Source of the DNA: Crocinitomicaceae bacterium
Lineage (GTDB): Bacteria; Bacteroidota; Bacteroidia; Flavobacteriales_D; Crocinitomicaceae
Length of the DNA stretch: 64,000 nucleotides
Assembly: GCA_018402525.1 (NCBI GenBank)
Contig: JAGYIR010000010.1
Location: 496,001 to 560,000, forward strand
Direction: 5' to 3'
Under the pieces are notes generated by a model. The model searched no databases. It saw only the letters and a list, made by a program, of their open reading frames with translations, and was not told the DNA's origin. Shown here one piece after another: positions 48,003 through 56,912 of the stretch. Position numbers and translations under genes: made by a program. Each line of letters begins with the position of its first letter. Position 1 is the first letter of the stretch.

Positions 48003-48356
48003 TTAATGTCTCTCTCCGATCTTACTCTCAATCGTCCAACGAATTAAAAACGCGCGTTGTTTCGCAAGTTCAGCTTTTTCGCCACTGAACAATTCATCTA
48101 CCGTTTCGTTGAATAAGAAAATCCATTGGTCAAAATGCTCTTTTTTTAAAGGCATGTGCATGTGTTTTTGTGTGACATCGGTCGTGTAACCAGCTTCATC
48201 CAACAAAACAAACGACCAAAAATGAACCATTTTAGGAAGATGTGCTTGAAAATCGAGACGCTGAAAAAAGGAAGAAAGTAAATCGTCTTTGAGTACTTTA
48301 TCGTAGAAGGTGTTGACTAATCTTTCTACATCTTTTCTGTCCTTAATGTCAACCAT
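48003..48356 (-). CDS. Group III truncated haemoglobin
   Basis: The 117-residue 2/2 globin has proximal His74 in LKKEHFDQW, Tyr18 at the probable B10 position, and the Phe-Trp pair near 46-47 usual in group III. These proteins bind oxygen or NO, but their role is poorly defined. A perfect -7 box TACCTTTG lies upstream on the minus strand (48390-48397). Confidence 0.9.
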   Translation of the reverse strand: MVDIKDRKDVERLVNTFYDKVLKDDLLSSFFQRLDFQAHLPKMVHFWSFVLLDEAGYTTDVTQKHMHMPLKKEHFDQWIFLFNETVDELFSGEKAELAKQRAFLIRWTIESKIGERH

Positions 48357-48488
48357 AACTTTGGGAAATAAACGTTAAAATACTTCAGCAAAGGTAGTGA
48401 TTTAAACCATCCTATTTGTAACCGAGGTATACTCTTGAGATGTGTATTTGTAGTATTTTAGCTTCTGTAATCAGTTAAAAATAAAAAA

Positions 48489-48722
48489 ATGCTATTCGAT
48501 TTATTTAAGGCAAAATCAACGGATGATCAAAGGGTGTCATTGATGAAGACTATATCATGGCGAGTTATAGGAACCATTGATACAATTATCATATCGTACT
48601 TCTTTACTGGCAAATTAACTGTCGCACTTGGTATTGGTGGATTCGAAGTTATTAGCAAAATGATTCTCTACTATCTCCATGAGCGCACTTGGGTTCGTAT
48701 TGTAAAGGGGAAATGGTCCTAA
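48489..48722 (+). CDS. DUF2061 small membrane protein
   Basis: The 77-residue protein has two membrane helices and the DUF2061 pattern (SLMKTISWRVIGTIDTIIIS, YYLHERTWVRIVKG). The function is unknown; in other bacteria this domain is found alone or fused to sulfate-assimilation enzymes. It stands alone here. Confidence 0.88.
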   Translation: MLFDLFKAKSTDDQRVSLMKTISWRVIGTIDTIIISYFFTGKLTVALGIGGFEVISKMILYYLHERTWVRIVKGKWS

Positions 48723-48824
48723 TCCGCTATTTGCCAGTTTCGTTGCTGTACCATTTCCGCCTTTTCACCAATATTCAAAAGTGATCATTTTTTTAATAGT
48801 CAATAGTAACTTGTTGATCCAATT

Positions 48825-51269
48825 CTAAAAATTACATCTTAATCCTAGTTGGAACGACAATGGCATTCCTGGTCTCAATCCCGCTGGACGAGTTGCAACA
48901 AGGTAAGTTGCATTGGTTAAGTTTGTCCCGCTAACAAAGATGTTTAACTGTCTAATAATATTGTAACTCGCACTCACATCCAGCACAAAATAGGCAGGAA
49001 TTAGTTCCTCATCAACTGGTGTTCCTTGTCCCGCAGTTGTTCTCATTTCACTATTGTATTTCCCACTGATATTCACAGAGAATTTGGCATGCTCCAAAGA
49101 AGCATTTAGCGACAATTGGTTGTTAGATAAGTATGGTAGTTCGTCACCCGCATTTACTTGTCCCCAGTCTTCAAATGAACTATTGAAGCTAGATTTGAAG
49201 GTCGCTTCGGTGAACGTATAACCGATTGTGACAGGGAAGTTGAATTTTGATTTACTTTTTCTCAATACATCATAAGAAACGAAAAACTCTACACCGAAGG
49301 TTTCAACAGCACCACCATTAAACAAGTCACCGGTACCAAACCCACCAGCTGCAGCTAAATCTGAACCAAGTAGATTCGAGTAATCGTTGTAAAAACCTAC
49401 CAATTGACCATTGATACCATGCGTTGAATATTTAGCACCTACTTCATAATTGATGCTCGATTCAGGTCGTGTATTTGGGTTCGCACCAGGAGGACTAAAC
49501 CCTTTGTGAACACCAGCAAATGCGTTAAATTTTTTCGTAACTGCATAATCCAATGCTACGCCAGGTATAAATTCACTAATAACATTTTCACTCATTTTCA
49601 CATTGACCCCTGTTCTGTCGGGATCATTTTTACCAAAATCACTTTCCTTCAATGTGATGTATTCATGACGTATTCCAGGCGTAAAGCTAAATTTCTTGTA
49701 TTTCAAATTGTATTGAATGTGACTTGCAAAAGCATAGGCATTAGTGAGTCTATTACTCTCTCTTCCAGATACGCCAGCCTCAGTCATTAGCATGCGACCG
49801 TCAACCATCTGATATTCGTCCTGGTATTGAAAACGATCCATTTGATCTTGGTGGTAACGAATTCCTAAGTCAATATCGTGCTGGAGTTCACCTGTTTTAA
49901 AGTCAATTCCAACAGTTGATTGAACGCCTTGCGCATAGTGAGTGCGATTATTTCCTTTAACATAAAGCGTGTTTGTTGCTCCAGTTTCCCCAGTCAGAAC
50001 GTCGTACGCATCATTATGATCAGCTGGATTATCTAATAAGTTAGAAATGGAAACCTTGTTTCCTAAACTATCAGTCATAGCATCAAGTTTGTACCAATTT
50101 CTTTTGAAATCGTTGCGGTAAACAGTCGATGTGATGGAAAGAAATTTGGTCAATTTCGCCATGTGCGTCGCAGAAACTTGCGTGTGAAATGTTTCCATTC
50201 TATCAACTTGCGAGGCTGCATATCTTCGATAGGGGTTTTCATTAAAATCATCGCGTGTTAAACCGAGGTACGTTTCGTGTGAAAGTTCTTCAGCTTGACC
50301 GAGTTTTAAAGAAAGCGATTGATAAATTTTAGCGTCAGGATTGGTGTTTACACGAACTTTTGCGATGTAATCAGTTTTGTGAAAACCAGTGTTCCCACCG
50401 CCATCAAGTTCCTTAAATCCTTTGGATCCATAATGGAATGATTCTATGGAATAGCCTACATTCTTGTGCGAATTACCGACAAATGCACTTACGTTTCTAC
50501 CACCAAAGCTACCGCCTAATGCGTTCACTGTTCCCGAAAAATCGCTTGGTATTTGGCGAGAAATGAAGTTGATTGCTCCACCTGTTGTATATGGGCCGTA
50601 TTTAATTTGGCTACTTCCTTTCATTATTTCAACTGCTTGCATTCTCCCAAAAGTCGGGGTGTAATAGGCAGCCGGTGCAGAGTAGGGTGCAGGTGCAACT
50701 AAGATTCCATCTTCCATCAAAGTAATTTTTGAGCTTCTTTCAACCCCTGAACCTCGTAATCCAATATTAGAACGTAGTCCAAAGCCATCTTCTTCTTGTA
50801 TGTTAACACCTGGGATATTTCTCAATGCTCGGTTTAGATCGGTGTGTCCAAATTTTTGTAATTCCTTTGGAGAAAGATAGTACGCAGAACCAGGCATTTC
50901 CTTCATCCCTTCATCTCCACCAGTCATAGTAGCATGCTTAATCACCATCTCTGGTAGATCCATCACATTTTCACTAAGGATGATCGACAACTCCACATTT
51001 TCGCCATCCTTCACAGTAACAGCAGTTCTATACTTTTTGTAACCAGGGTACGTTGCCACAAAGTAATATTCACCTTCAGGAAGATTATTCAGAATGAACG
51101 TTCCATTACTCTTTGAAATCACATAATGTGATGTTTTGTCCAAGAACAATGTTGCACCTGAAACGGCAGTTGCAGAGTCGGCTTGCAGAATAGTGCCACT
51201 AATGGTTCCTTGTTGGGAGAACACAAAGCTAGTTGCGCAAATGAGTACGAAGCTGTATAGATATTTCAT
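48825..51269 (-). CDS. FecA-like TonB-dependent outer membrane receptor
   Basis: The roughly 814-residue receptor has a signal peptide, an N-terminal carboxypeptidase-regulatory-like domain (about 20-105), a plug (about 115-240) and a 22-strand barrel. The plug segment IPGVNIQEEDGFGLRSNIGL and the following RGSGVERSSKITLMEDG closely match the FecA-type ferric-siderophore/citrate receptors. The barrel ends in the usual Phe (RCNF). I start at the ATG at 51269; the upstream ATG at 51287 lies over the -7 box. The ligand is not determined; no Fur-type box was identified with confidence. Confidence 0.92.
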   Translation of the reverse strand: MKYLYSFVLICATSFVFSQQGTISGTILQADSATAVSGATLFLDKTSHYVISKSNGTFILNNLPEGEYYFVATYPGYKKYRTAVTVKDGENVELSIILSENVMDLPEMVIKHATMTGGDEGMKEMPGSAYYLSPKELQKFGHTDLNRALRNIPGVNIQEEDGFGLRSNIGLRGSGVERSSKITLMEDGILVAPAPYSAPAAYYTPTFGRMQAVEIMKGSSQIKYGPYTTGGAINFISRQIPSDFSGTVNALGGSFGGRNVSAFVGNSHKNVGYSIESFHYGSKGFKELDGGGNTGFHKTDYIAKVRVNTNPDAKIYQSLSLKLGQAEELSHETYLGLTRDDFNENPYRRYAASQVDRMETFHTQVSATHMAKLTKFLSITSTVYRNDFKRNWYKLDAMTDSLGNKVSISNLLDNPADHNDAYDVLTGETGATNTLYVKGNNRTHYAQGVQSTVGIDFKTGELQHDIDLGIRYHQDQMDRFQYQDEYQMVDGRMLMTEAGVSGRESNRLTNAYAFASHIQYNLKYKKFSFTPGIRHEYITLKESDFGKNDPDRTGVNVKMSENVISEFIPGVALDYAVTKKFNAFAGVHKGFSPPGANPNTRPESSINYEVGAKYSTHGINGQLVGFYNDYSNLLGSDLAAAGGFGTGDLFNGGAVETFGVEFFVSYDVLRKSKSKFNFPVTIGYTFTEATFKSSFNSSFEDWGQVNAGDELPYLSNNQLSLNASLEHAKFSVNISGKYNSEMRTTAGQGTPVDEELIPAYFVLDVSASYNIIRQLNIFVSGTNLTNATYLVATRPAGLRPGMPLSFQLGLRCNF

Positions 51270-51284
51270 GTGATTTTTTTTTGA

Positions 51285-51315
51285 CAAAGGTGCTGAGCGA
51301 AATCACTTTTCACAA
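51285..51315 (-). promoter_or_regulatory. Promoter of the TonB-dependent receptor gene
   Basis: On the minus strand, TTG (51313-51315), a 20-nt spacer and CACCTTTG (51285-51292, one mismatch) lie 15 nt before the ATG at 51269. This supports the shorter start. Confidence 0.65.
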
Positions 51316-51543
51316 TACCCGATTTATGGTATTTTAGAATGAATATAAATAAGGAGGTATTCGTTGAACAATTTGTTATGTGAAATTAACTTGATTTTGC
51401 TGATTGGTCGACTCGTTTGTGTTTTAAGCTAAAATGTGCATGACGTGTTATTATTTCGTTGATAACATTTCAAAAAAGCCTTGTACAAACAGCAAGCTGA
51501 TACGCATTTATTCACTAAATTCGCGACTTAATTATTTGAAGAA

Positions 51544-52812
51544 ATGTTAGAAATTCAGCGCATTAGAAATGAAAGACAGTCCGTTATCGATGGATTGAAA
51601 AAACGCCATTTTGATGCAAGTTCAATCATTGAGGATTTAATCCTAAAGGACGAGGAGTGGAGAGCGAAAAAAGGTGAACTTGAATCAGTTTCTTCACAGT
51701 TAAATCAAATTTCGAAAGAAATTGGAATGTTGTTTCAACAAGGAAAACAGGACGAGGCGAACGAAGCGAAACAACAAACGAACGTTCTTAAAGAGCAAGA
51801 ATCGACTTTAAAAGCTGAGGTAGATGCACTGGATGAAGCAATGACTGCATTGATGTATCAGTTGCCAAATGTTCCTAACGATCTTGTGAAAGCTGGCCGA
51901 AATGAAAATGACAATGAAATTGTAGAGGAAAATGGTCAAACACCACAATTTGATTTTACTCCTTTGCCTCACTGGGACATAGCAGAAAAATTTCGATTGA
52001 TCGATTTTGAATTGGGTGTTAAAATTACGGGAGCAGGATTCCCTGTCTACAGAGGTAAAGGTGCAAAATTACAGCGCGCTTTGATCAGTTTTTTCTTGGA
52101 TGAAGCTGAAAAAGCTGGCTATGAGGAACACACACCGCCTCATGTGGTCAACGAGGCATCTGGATTCGGAACAGGACAATTGCCTGACAAAGAAGGTCAA
52201 ATGTATTACATCGCAGAAGATGATCTTTATTTAATTCCTACGGCTGAGGTTCCTTTGACAAATATGTACAGAGGTGTTCTTTTGCCAGACGATAATTTCT
52301 CTATCAAAATCACAGGGTATACGCCATGTTTTCGTCGCGAAGCTGGGTCTTACGGAAAGGACGTGAGAGGATTGAATCGTTTACATCAGTTTGATAAAGT
52401 CGAAATTGTGCGTATTGAGCATCCAAATAACTCGGAAGCCGCACTCAACGAAATGATTGCCCACGTGAAAGGATTGCTTGAAAAACTTGGATTGCAATAT
52501 CGAATTTTAAGATTATGTGGTGGCGATACGGGATTTGCTGCGGCAATGACCTATGATTTTGAAGTATATTCTGCTGCGCAAGATAAGTGGCTCGAAGTAA
52601 GTTCTGTTTCGCGATTTGATACTTTCCAATCAACACGGTTAAAATTGCGTTTTAAAAATGCTGATAAAAAATCACAATTGTGTCATACGTTAAATGGTTC
52701 AGCATTGGCGTTACCTCGAATCGTTGCAGCACTTTTAGAGAATCATCAAACGCAGGATGGAGTTAATATCCCTGAAGTGTTGCATAAATACACAGGATTT
52801 ACCACTATATAA
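51544..52812 (+). CDS. serS: Seryl-tRNA synthetase
   Basis: The 422-residue class II synthetase has the N-terminal coiled-coil tRNA-binding arm (about 1-105), then motif 2 (FRREAGSYGKDVRGLNRLHQF) and motif 3 (LNGSALALPRIVAALLENHQ). Length and motifs are normal. It lies 24 nt upstream of the OmpA-type gene and may be co-transcribed with it. Confidence 0.97.
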   Translation: MLEIQRIRNERQSVIDGLKKRHFDASSIIEDLILKDEEWRAKKGELESVSSQLNQISKEIGMLFQQGKQDEANEAKQQTNVLKEQESTLKAEVDALDEAMTALMYQLPNVPNDLVKAGRNENDNEIVEENGQTPQFDFTPLPHWDIAEKFRLIDFELGVKITGAGFPVYRGKGAKLQRALISFFLDEAEKAGYEEHTPPHVVNEASGFGTGQLPDKEGQMYYIAEDDLYLIPTAEVPLTNMYRGVLLPDDNFSIKITGYTPCFRREAGSYGKDVRGLNRLHQFDKVEIVRIEHPNNSEAALNEMIAHVKGLLEKLGLQYRILRLCGGDTGFAAAMTYDFEVYSAAQDKWLEVSSVSRFDTFQSTRLKLRFKNADKKSQLCHTLNGSALALPRIVAALLENHQTQDGVNIPEVLHKYTGFTTI

Positions 52813-52836
52813 ATTTAACAAGCTATTTAACCAGAA

Positions 52837-53682
52837 ATGAAATCAATTATACTACTATCTTTAACTTGTTTGGCTTTCTTTGCCTCAGGTCAATTACAGA
52901 AAACTGATATTTACTTTGAGAAGTTATCCTCCGATTTAAAAGAGGATCAGATGGCGAAATTGAACAGACTTGCGGAACTATTAAAGGCTGATTCAACAAC
53001 AATTCAAGAAATATCGGTCTATTCAGACACGCTGGGCACAACGGAACTCAATTTTCGTTTAGCGAAAGAACGCTTTGCGAACGTTACAAAGTTTTTGGGG
53101 ATTAACGCACTTGAAGTTACTTTCACCGTGAATCTTTATGGTGAAGAGTTTCCTTTTGTGCCTGAAGAGTATTCGAAAGAATTGTTCAGACGTGCAACGA
53201 TTGTTCACTTCGTTAAGGAAGCCCCTGTAGAAGAAATCATCGAAGAAGAAGTGATTGTAGAGGAGGTCATTGAGGAAGAAGTCATCGAAGAGGAACCGTC
53301 TAAGTTGCTTACCGAATTGGAACAGTTTGCTCAAGACGCAGCAGCGAAGGAAGTGCTTGTTCAGTTATCAATTTTATTCGTTGGAGATAAGGATATTTTA
53401 ATGGAGACGTCAGTTCCAGAGCTCCAGGAATTGCACAGGTTTCTGAATGATAACCCAAACGTCACGGCACATATCAGAGGGCATGTGTGTTGTAAACCCA
53501 ATAAGAAATTATCAAAGGCACGGGCTTATAGAGTGTATAAGTACTTGATAGATCATTCGATTAGCAAAAAGCGAATTTCTTACAAAGGATATAGCAATAA
53601 ACGTCCATACACCAAACCTGAAATTTCAGAGGAAGACCGTCAAAGTAACCGTAGGGTGGATGTTATTTTCAAGAAACTCTAA
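52837..53682 (+). CDS. OmpA-family protein with two OmpA-like halves joined by an acidic linker
   Basis: The 281-residue protein has a signal peptide (about 1-19), a divergent OmpA-like half (about 22-115; IYFEKLSSDLKEDQMAKLNR and FRLAKERFANV), a Glu/Val-rich linker (about 127-150) and a standard OmpA domain (about 175-281; HIRGHVCCKPNKKLSKARAY, NRRVDVIF). The first half has lost the GHTD-type motif. It is probably a periplasmic or outer membrane cell-wall anchor. It follows serS and precedes a lipoprotein/TPR pair. Confidence 0.85.
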   Translation: MKSIILLSLTCLAFFASGQLQKTDIYFEKLSSDLKEDQMAKLNRLAELLKADSTTIQEISVYSDTLGTTELNFRLAKERFANVTKFLGINALEVTFTVNLYGEEFPFVPEEYSKELFRRATIVHFVKEAPVEEIIEEEVIVEEVIEEEVIEEEPSKLLTELEQFAQDAAAKEVLVQLSILFVGDKDILMETSVPELQELHRFLNDNPNVTAHIRGHVCCKPNKKLSKARAYRVYKYLIDHSISKKRISYKGYSNKRPYTKPEISEEDRQSNRRVDVIFKKL

Positions 53683-53735
53683 ACGGTAAGGTTTATTATA
53701 AATGGTTAAAAGCGATTGAAATACTCCGATCTTGG

Positions 53736-53743
53736 TATCTTTA
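53736..53743 (+). promoter_or_regulatory. Possible -7 box (TATCTTTA) 4 nt before the lipoprotein start
   Basis: One mismatch from TAnnTTTG and again exactly 4 nt before the ATG, as at rbfA, murI and glyS. Confidence 0.4.
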
Positions 53744-53747
53744 GGGT

Positions 53748-54296
53748 ATGAAATGCTGGTTAACGATAGCACTTGTTTATGGACTCGTTTCTTGTGGTGA
53801 TGTAAATCGCTCGGAGACATTGGAAAAAATAGCGCATCTTTCAACAGTTTTAGAGGCAACAACTGAATACCTAGATGTCCCTGTATCAGATTCATTGACG
53901 AAGGCTGTAGAACTTGGTTATGCAACTAAAATGTCAATCAAGGAAAAGTTGGGTGGTGATACGTTAACCATGGAAAGAGCTGTTCAAATTGATGAGTATG
54001 CAAGATATATCCTGGAGTTTGAGCATTTGCAAGCGCAATTACCCATCGTTCGAAGTAATGTTGCTGAGATTCAAAGGGCACTCAATGCGCTAAAATCGGA
54101 CATTGACCAAGAAGCTGGTAATCGCGCTAAATATGCCGATCAAATTAAATTAGAAGAAATGAAGGTAATGACATTGATGACCAAGATTGACTCAATTAGC
54201 AAGATAAAAAACGAAGGGCTCGAAGCATTTTATGAACTGCACAATAAAGTGACTGATTTTTCGCTTAATTTAGAAGAGAAAAAAGAAGAAGAGTAA
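53748..54296 (+). CDS. Coiled-coil lipoprotein of unknown function
   Basis: The 182-residue product has a lipoprotein signal (MKCWLTIALVYGLVSCGD) and a largely helical body with coiled-coil character in its C-terminal half. There are no catalytic motifs. Its stop overlaps the TPR gene start (TAATG), so they are coupled and the products may work together at the envelope. Confidence 0.7.
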   Translation: MKCWLTIALVYGLVSCGDVNRSETLEKIAHLSTVLEATTEYLDVPVSDSLTKAVELGYATKMSIKEKLGGDTLTMERAVQIDEYARYILEFEHLQAQLPIVRSNVAEIQRALNALKSDIDQEAGNRAKYADQIKLEEMKVMTLMTKIDSISKIKNEGLEAFYELHNKVTDFSLNLEEKKEEE

Positions 54297-56128
54297 TGAT
54301 AAAGCGACTAGGTTTTATAATGATTTGTTTTGTTGCGACTGTCACGTGGTCGCAAGGAACCGATCAACAATTGGCGCAGCATTACTATAACAATGGTGAG
54401 TTTGACAAGGCTGTGGTGTACTACGAGAAACTCTACGGTCAAGATGAATCGAAGTTTAATTTCACTCGATACGTCGAATGCCTGACGCAAACAGGGGACA
54501 CAAAGACAGCCGAAAAATTGCTCAAAAAGGCAGTGAGTAAGAATAAATACGATCAAGAGTACAGTATTTTATTAGCTACGTTTTACGAAGAAAACAACCA
54601 ACCAGTGCAAGCGAATGAAATTTATACAGATTTGATTGAAACCTTGCAGCCTAGTTCAAGAGATATCATTGAATTGTACAAGACATTTAAAAGTAGAGGC
54701 AATTCAGAAATGGCGTATGCAACTTTGGTGCGTGGCAGAAAACTATTGAAAAATACATATCCCCTCAACATTCAGTTCGCCGAATACTATGGAAGTATCG
54801 GAGAAACGGAAAAAATGTTGGGTGAGTACTTGGATTTATTGGATTACCATCCAGCGTACATGAGTAGTGTGCAACGTATTTTGTCTGTTCAAGTTGATTT
54901 TTCAATCGAAGACTCAAAAGAATATGAACTTTTAAAAAATGCATTGATTGAGCGTACTCAAAAGAATCCAGGAAATTTGGATTATGCTGAAATGTTGACT
55001 TGGCTTTTTATCCAACGGCAGAACTTTGCTGCAGCCCTTGTTCACGTGAAAGCAATGGATAAACGAAGCAATTTTGAAGGAGGTAAGGTGTTTGATTTTG
55101 GTGCTATTTGCGTCGAAAACAACGATTACAGTACCGCTCGGAATGCTTACAAGTACGTTGTGGATATAGGTCCTGATGGGCGCTATTTTTTGTATGCGCA
55201 AAATGCCTTGCTCAATGTCAGCTTTTTGGAGGTGACCACCCAGCGAAATTTTTCTCAAGCAGAGTTGGGTGAAGTACTTCAGGACTATTCAGTTGTTCTC
55301 CAGAAATATGGGAAGAAGCGAACTACGCTTCCTGTTATCATGGAAATGACCTATATACAAGCCTTTTATGCTAATCAAGCATCAAAGGCGATTACCTTGT
55401 TGAATGAAGCGTTGGAACTTCAAGGTCTCACTGATGTTCAATTAGCTGAAGTGAAAATGCAATTGGCGGATATTCATGTCTTGCACGGAGATATTTGGGA
55501 AGCATCACTGCTGTACATGCAAATTGACAAAGCATTTAAGTATGAAACGATTGGACAAGAAGCTAAATTCAAAAATGCACGAATTTTTTATTACGACGGA
55601 GAATTTAATTTTGCACAATCGCAATTGGATGTCCTCAAACAGGCAACATCTAAACTCATTGCAAACGATGCCTTAAAGTTGTCCTTGCTCATAACAGACA
55701 ATTATGGGTTAGACAGTAATTTCACGGCAATGTACAATTTTGCCAAAGCAGATTTATTGGTAGAACAGCACCGCTACAAAGAAGCATTTTACTTATTTGA
55801 TAGTATTTTATCCGAATTCCCTGCACACAGTCTCGGGGATGAAATATTGTTACGTAAGTCTCGTGCCATGCAGTTGCAGGGGGAGTGGGGAAAGGCAGTG
55901 TCCTATTTGGAGGAGTTGCTGAAATACCATAGCATGGATATTTTGGCTGATGATGCGTTGTTCCAATTGGGTGAAATTTATGAAAATCATTTATTCGACA
56001 AAGCAAAAGCAGCTGGGTTTTACAGACGAATTTTGTTCGAACACAAGGATAGTCTGTACACCTCAGAAACCCGAAAGAGGTATCAGGAGCTACGTGAATT
56101 TTTACCAGCCGAAGAGCGAACTTTGTGA
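54296..56128 (+). CDS. Exported TPR-repeat protein
   Basis: The 610-residue protein has a signal peptide (about 1-19) and tetratricopeptide repeats over most of its length (LAQHYYNNGEFDKAVVYYEK, DLLVEQHRYKEAFYLFDSIL, LFQLGEIYENHLFDKAKAAG). The C-terminal repeats resemble the BamD/YbgF type. It probably scaffolds an envelope complex with the coupled lipoprotein. The function is not established. Confidence 0.85.
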   Translation: MIKRLGFIMICFVATVTWSQGTDQQLAQHYYNNGEFDKAVVYYEKLYGQDESKFNFTRYVECLTQTGDTKTAEKLLKKAVSKNKYDQEYSILLATFYEENNQPVQANEIYTDLIETLQPSSRDIIELYKTFKSRGNSEMAYATLVRGRKLLKNTYPLNIQFAEYYGSIGETEKMLGEYLDLLDYHPAYMSSVQRILSVQVDFSIEDSKEYELLKNALIERTQKNPGNLDYAEMLTWLFIQRQNFAAALVHVKAMDKRSNFEGGKVFDFGAICVENNDYSTARNAYKYVVDIGPDGRYFLYAQNALLNVSFLEVTTQRNFSQAELGEVLQDYSVVLQKYGKKRTTLPVIMEMTYIQAFYANQASKAITLLNEALELQGLTDVQLAEVKMQLADIHVLHGDIWEASLLYMQIDKAFKYETIGQEAKFKNARIFYYDGEFNFAQSQLDVLKQATSKLIANDALKLSLLITDNYGLDSNFTAMYNFAKADLLVEQHRYKEAFYLFDSILSEFPAHSLGDEILLRKSRAMQLQGEWGKAVSYLEELLKYHSMDILADDALFQLGEIYENHLFDKAKAAGFYRRILFEHKDSLYTSETRKRYQELREFLPAEERTL

Positions 56129-56148
56129 TCATTATTTGTATACACGTC

Positions 56149-56156
56149 TATCTTTG
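56149..56156 (+). promoter_or_regulatory. Possible -7 box (TATCTTTG) for msrA
   Basis: A perfect TAnnTTTG match 51 nt before the ATG; TTTG at 56122-56125 could be -33, but the spacer is 23 nt. Confidence 0.45.
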
Positions 56157-56207
56157 AGATTTTGTAAGGATGCCTACCCAACGTCGTACTAAATTCAAAA
56201 AAATAAA

Positions 56208-56834
56208 ATGAAAAACCTTGTTGTAATTTTAGCCGTCTTATTTTCTGTAAACGCCTGCGGGCAGGACAAACGACATACAACCTCCAACGTTAGGAACCTG
56301 AGTAAGTACCAAACCGCCTATTTCGCCAGTGGTTGTTTTTGGTGTGTCGAAGCAGTGTTCGAATCCGTTGAGGGTGTCATTGAGGCTGAATCGGGCTACG
56401 CTGGAGGAGAAATGAAAAACCCAACATACGCTTTAGTCAGCGCTGGAAAAACAAAACATGCAGAAGCGGTAAAGGTTTACTATGATTCCTCAGTGGTTTC
56501 CTTTGAAACTTTGGTGGATGTATTTTTTAACTCGCACGATCCATCCACCCTGAATCAACAAGGGCCAGATAGAGGGACGCAATACAGATCAATTGCATTT
56601 TATTCAACGGAAGCTGAGAAAAAAGTCATCATCGACAAGGTTAACTACCTCTTGGAAAATAAGGTCTATTCAAAGGTAACTACGGAAGTTATACCGTTTA
56701 GAGCATTTTATAGAGCGGAGGACTATCACCAAAACTATGAAAAGCGTTATCCCAATGACAGTTATGTCCGAGCGGTGTCTATACCTAGGTTGAATGCATT
56801 CAAACGTAAAATGCCTGAGGTATTGAAAAAATAG
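56208..56834 (+). CDS. msrA: Peptide methionine sulfoxide reductase MsrA (lipoprotein form)
   Basis: The 208-residue enzyme repairs methionine-S-sulfoxide. The catalytic motif is GCFWC with Cys43; GYAGGEMKNPTYALVSAGKT, FFNSHDPSTLNQQGPDRGTQ, YRS and AEDYHQNY complete the family signature. The N-terminus carries a lipoprotein signal (lipobox VNAC, Cys17), so it acts in the periplasm or at the outer membrane rather than in the cytoplasm. No MsrB is fused. Confidence 0.95.
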   Translation: MKNLVVILAVLFSVNACGQDKRHTTSNVRNLSKYQTAYFASGCFWCVEAVFESVEGVIEAESGYAGGEMKNPTYALVSAGKTKHAEAVKVYYDSSVVSFETLVDVFFNSHDPSTLNQQGPDRGTQYRSIAFYSTEAEKKVIIDKVNYLLENKVYSKVTTEVIPFRAFYRAEDYHQNYEKRYPNDSYVRAVSIPRLNAFKRKMPEVLKK

Positions 56835-56912
56835 TCGCTATCTTTTGTGATTCAAGTTGGATAATTGATTTTTCCTTACCTAGAAGATAATAACTCATTG
56901 TTGACAACTTAC

